DNA of 64,000 nt from contig DAOQAK010000013.1 of assembly GCA_035353855.1 (NCBI GenBank), positions 1-64,000 of the forward strand. Reading direction: 5' to 3'. The notes beneath the pieces were generated by a model. That model was not told the DNA's origin. It ran no database searches and worked only from the letters and a program-made list of their open reading frames with translations. Shown one piece after another: positions 63,461 to 64,000 of the stretch; position 1 is the stretch's first letter; every line of letters begins with the position of its first letter. Position numbers and translations under genes: made by a program. Source of the stretch: Bacteroidales bacterium. GTDB lineage: Bacteria > Bacteroidota > Bacteroidia > Bacteroidales > CG2-30-32-10.

Positions 63461-64000
63461 TTAGAAATTATATTGCACTGCAAATAAGAAACGAATATTA
63501 GAAACATAATCTGCATCAGTAATTACGCCTTTTTCATCTCTGTTTAATGTTCCTGAAGCATTCTTTGTCGCATAAGCAGCAGAGGTATATTCAAGTTCGG
63601 TCATGAACTGAAATTTTTCAGAGATAAAAATTAAACGCGGGGCAATCCGGTAAATACTTTTTATATCAGCACCTCTGTTGATTGCAGCAGTAGTAATGGG
63701 ATAAGGATTACTTGCAACAGGAATGGCAGCAGGTAAACTGTAGGAAATAATTTTTTTATCAGCACCTCGATTTTGAGTGAAACCTGCAAATAATCCGGCT
63801 TGTACTCTTTTTCCATTTGTTTGAATTTCGGCCCAGGTTGAAAAAATATTATATGAAACATAGTCTTTAAAATCTTTTTGTAAATCAGTAATCCCGCAAA
63901 CAGCATAACCGCCAAGCATGGTCATATCAAAAAGATTTTGTCCGTATACACCGTATAATTTGAAAGTAAGAGCAGGAATTTTATATTTCATGAAACCATA
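63461..64000 (-). CDS. C-terminal part of an outer-membrane protein (partial)
   Basis: The frame is open to the window end. The internal Met at 63991 is not preceded by a signal peptide, so the gene continues outside. The visible ~180 residues alternate aromatic and polar residues (VQAGLFAGFTQNRGADKK, FISEKFQFMTELEYTSAAYA) and end NIRFLFAVQYNF, a terminal barrel strand with the final Phe. It is an outer-membrane porin-like protein of unknown specificity. Confidence 0.65.
   Translation of the reverse strand, partial: YGFMKYKIPALTFKLYGVYGQNLFDMTMLGGYAVCGITDLQKDFKDYVSYNIFSTWAEIQTNGKRVQAGLFAGFTQNRGADKKIISYSLPAAIPVASNPYPITTAAINRGADIKSIYRIAPRLIFISEKFQFMTELEYTSAAYATKNASGTLNRDEKGVITDADYVSNIRFLFAVQYNF

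Noticed and set aside
1..64000. CRISPR arrays, tRNA or rRNA genes
   Set aside because: No regularly spaced direct repeats and no cloverleaf or rRNA-like sequence were seen on reading, although a covariance-model scan was not possible.

Overview
The window is AT-rich chromosomal DNA from a member of the Bacteroidota. The evidence is: secreted proteins ending in type IX secretion (T9SS) sorting domains (51236-52342, 62070-63230); a long three-domain IspG; a separate atpD-atpC pair with a very short epsilon subunit; a SusC-style carboxypeptidase-regulatory domain joined to DUF5686; and several promoters of the Bacteroidota TAnnTTTG type. No rRNA, tRNA, CRISPR array or intact insertion sequence was found. 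The genus cannot be fixed from sequence alone; an uncultured Bacteroidales-like lineage fits best.

Layout. 271-6922 is a tight three-gene operon: an acid-adenylating / class III aminotransferase / acyl-ACP-reductase-like fusion, a BtaA-like (DUF3419) aminocarboxypropyl transferase and a tandem-GNAT protein. It looks like an undescribed aminolipid or long-chain-amine pathway. 7025-11333 holds a PrkA-type kinase and a secreted M1 peptidase. 11619-16699 is a run of four exported proteins of unknown function. After an ABC-F ATPase and a repeat-rich gap, 18957-26413 encodes a complete membrane-bound group-4-hydrogenase-like complex (hyfB, C, E, F, G, I order) whose large subunit has lost the CxxC nickel ligands, so it is an energy-converting hydrogenase-related (Ehr-type) complex and not a hydrogenase. 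26647-33158 is mostly housekeeping or metabolic: CvpA, a lipoprotein, a cyanophycinase-like peptidase, Pgk, and a glutamine/methionine transaminase plus omega-amidase pair.

33195-35583 is an accessory cassette: HigB toxin, HigA antitoxin fused to an ImmA/IrrE-like peptidase domain, and a DUF5131 three-cysteine protein, with a promoter/operator in front. It ends in a chimeric gene scar made of the 5' end of an ispG copy joined to the 3' end of an omega-amidase copy. A PPDK-like protein without the PEP domain and the true ispG follow. 40632-46809 carries a lipoprotein, a GT-C glycosyltransferase, a leucine-rich-repeat protein, ribF and atpDC. 47108-51093 is an esterase gene flanked by direct repeats that contain the rodA 3' end, then rodA and mrdA. 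51236-61972 has a T9SS metallophosphoesterase, ubiX, an outer-membrane protein, a GT9 glycosyltransferase, LysE, GH3, an EEP phosphohydrolase, DUF5686 and hemW. The window ends with a T9SS alpha/beta hydrolase and the C-terminal part of an outer-membrane barrel protein.

Two themes stand out. The first is possible new biochemistry in the 271-6922 operon and the nickel-less membrane complex. The second is a recurring rearrangement signature: duplicated or displaced gene 3' ends (omega-amidase, rodA, cvpA) next to accessory DNA, together with at least six different palindromic repeat types in the intergenic spaces.
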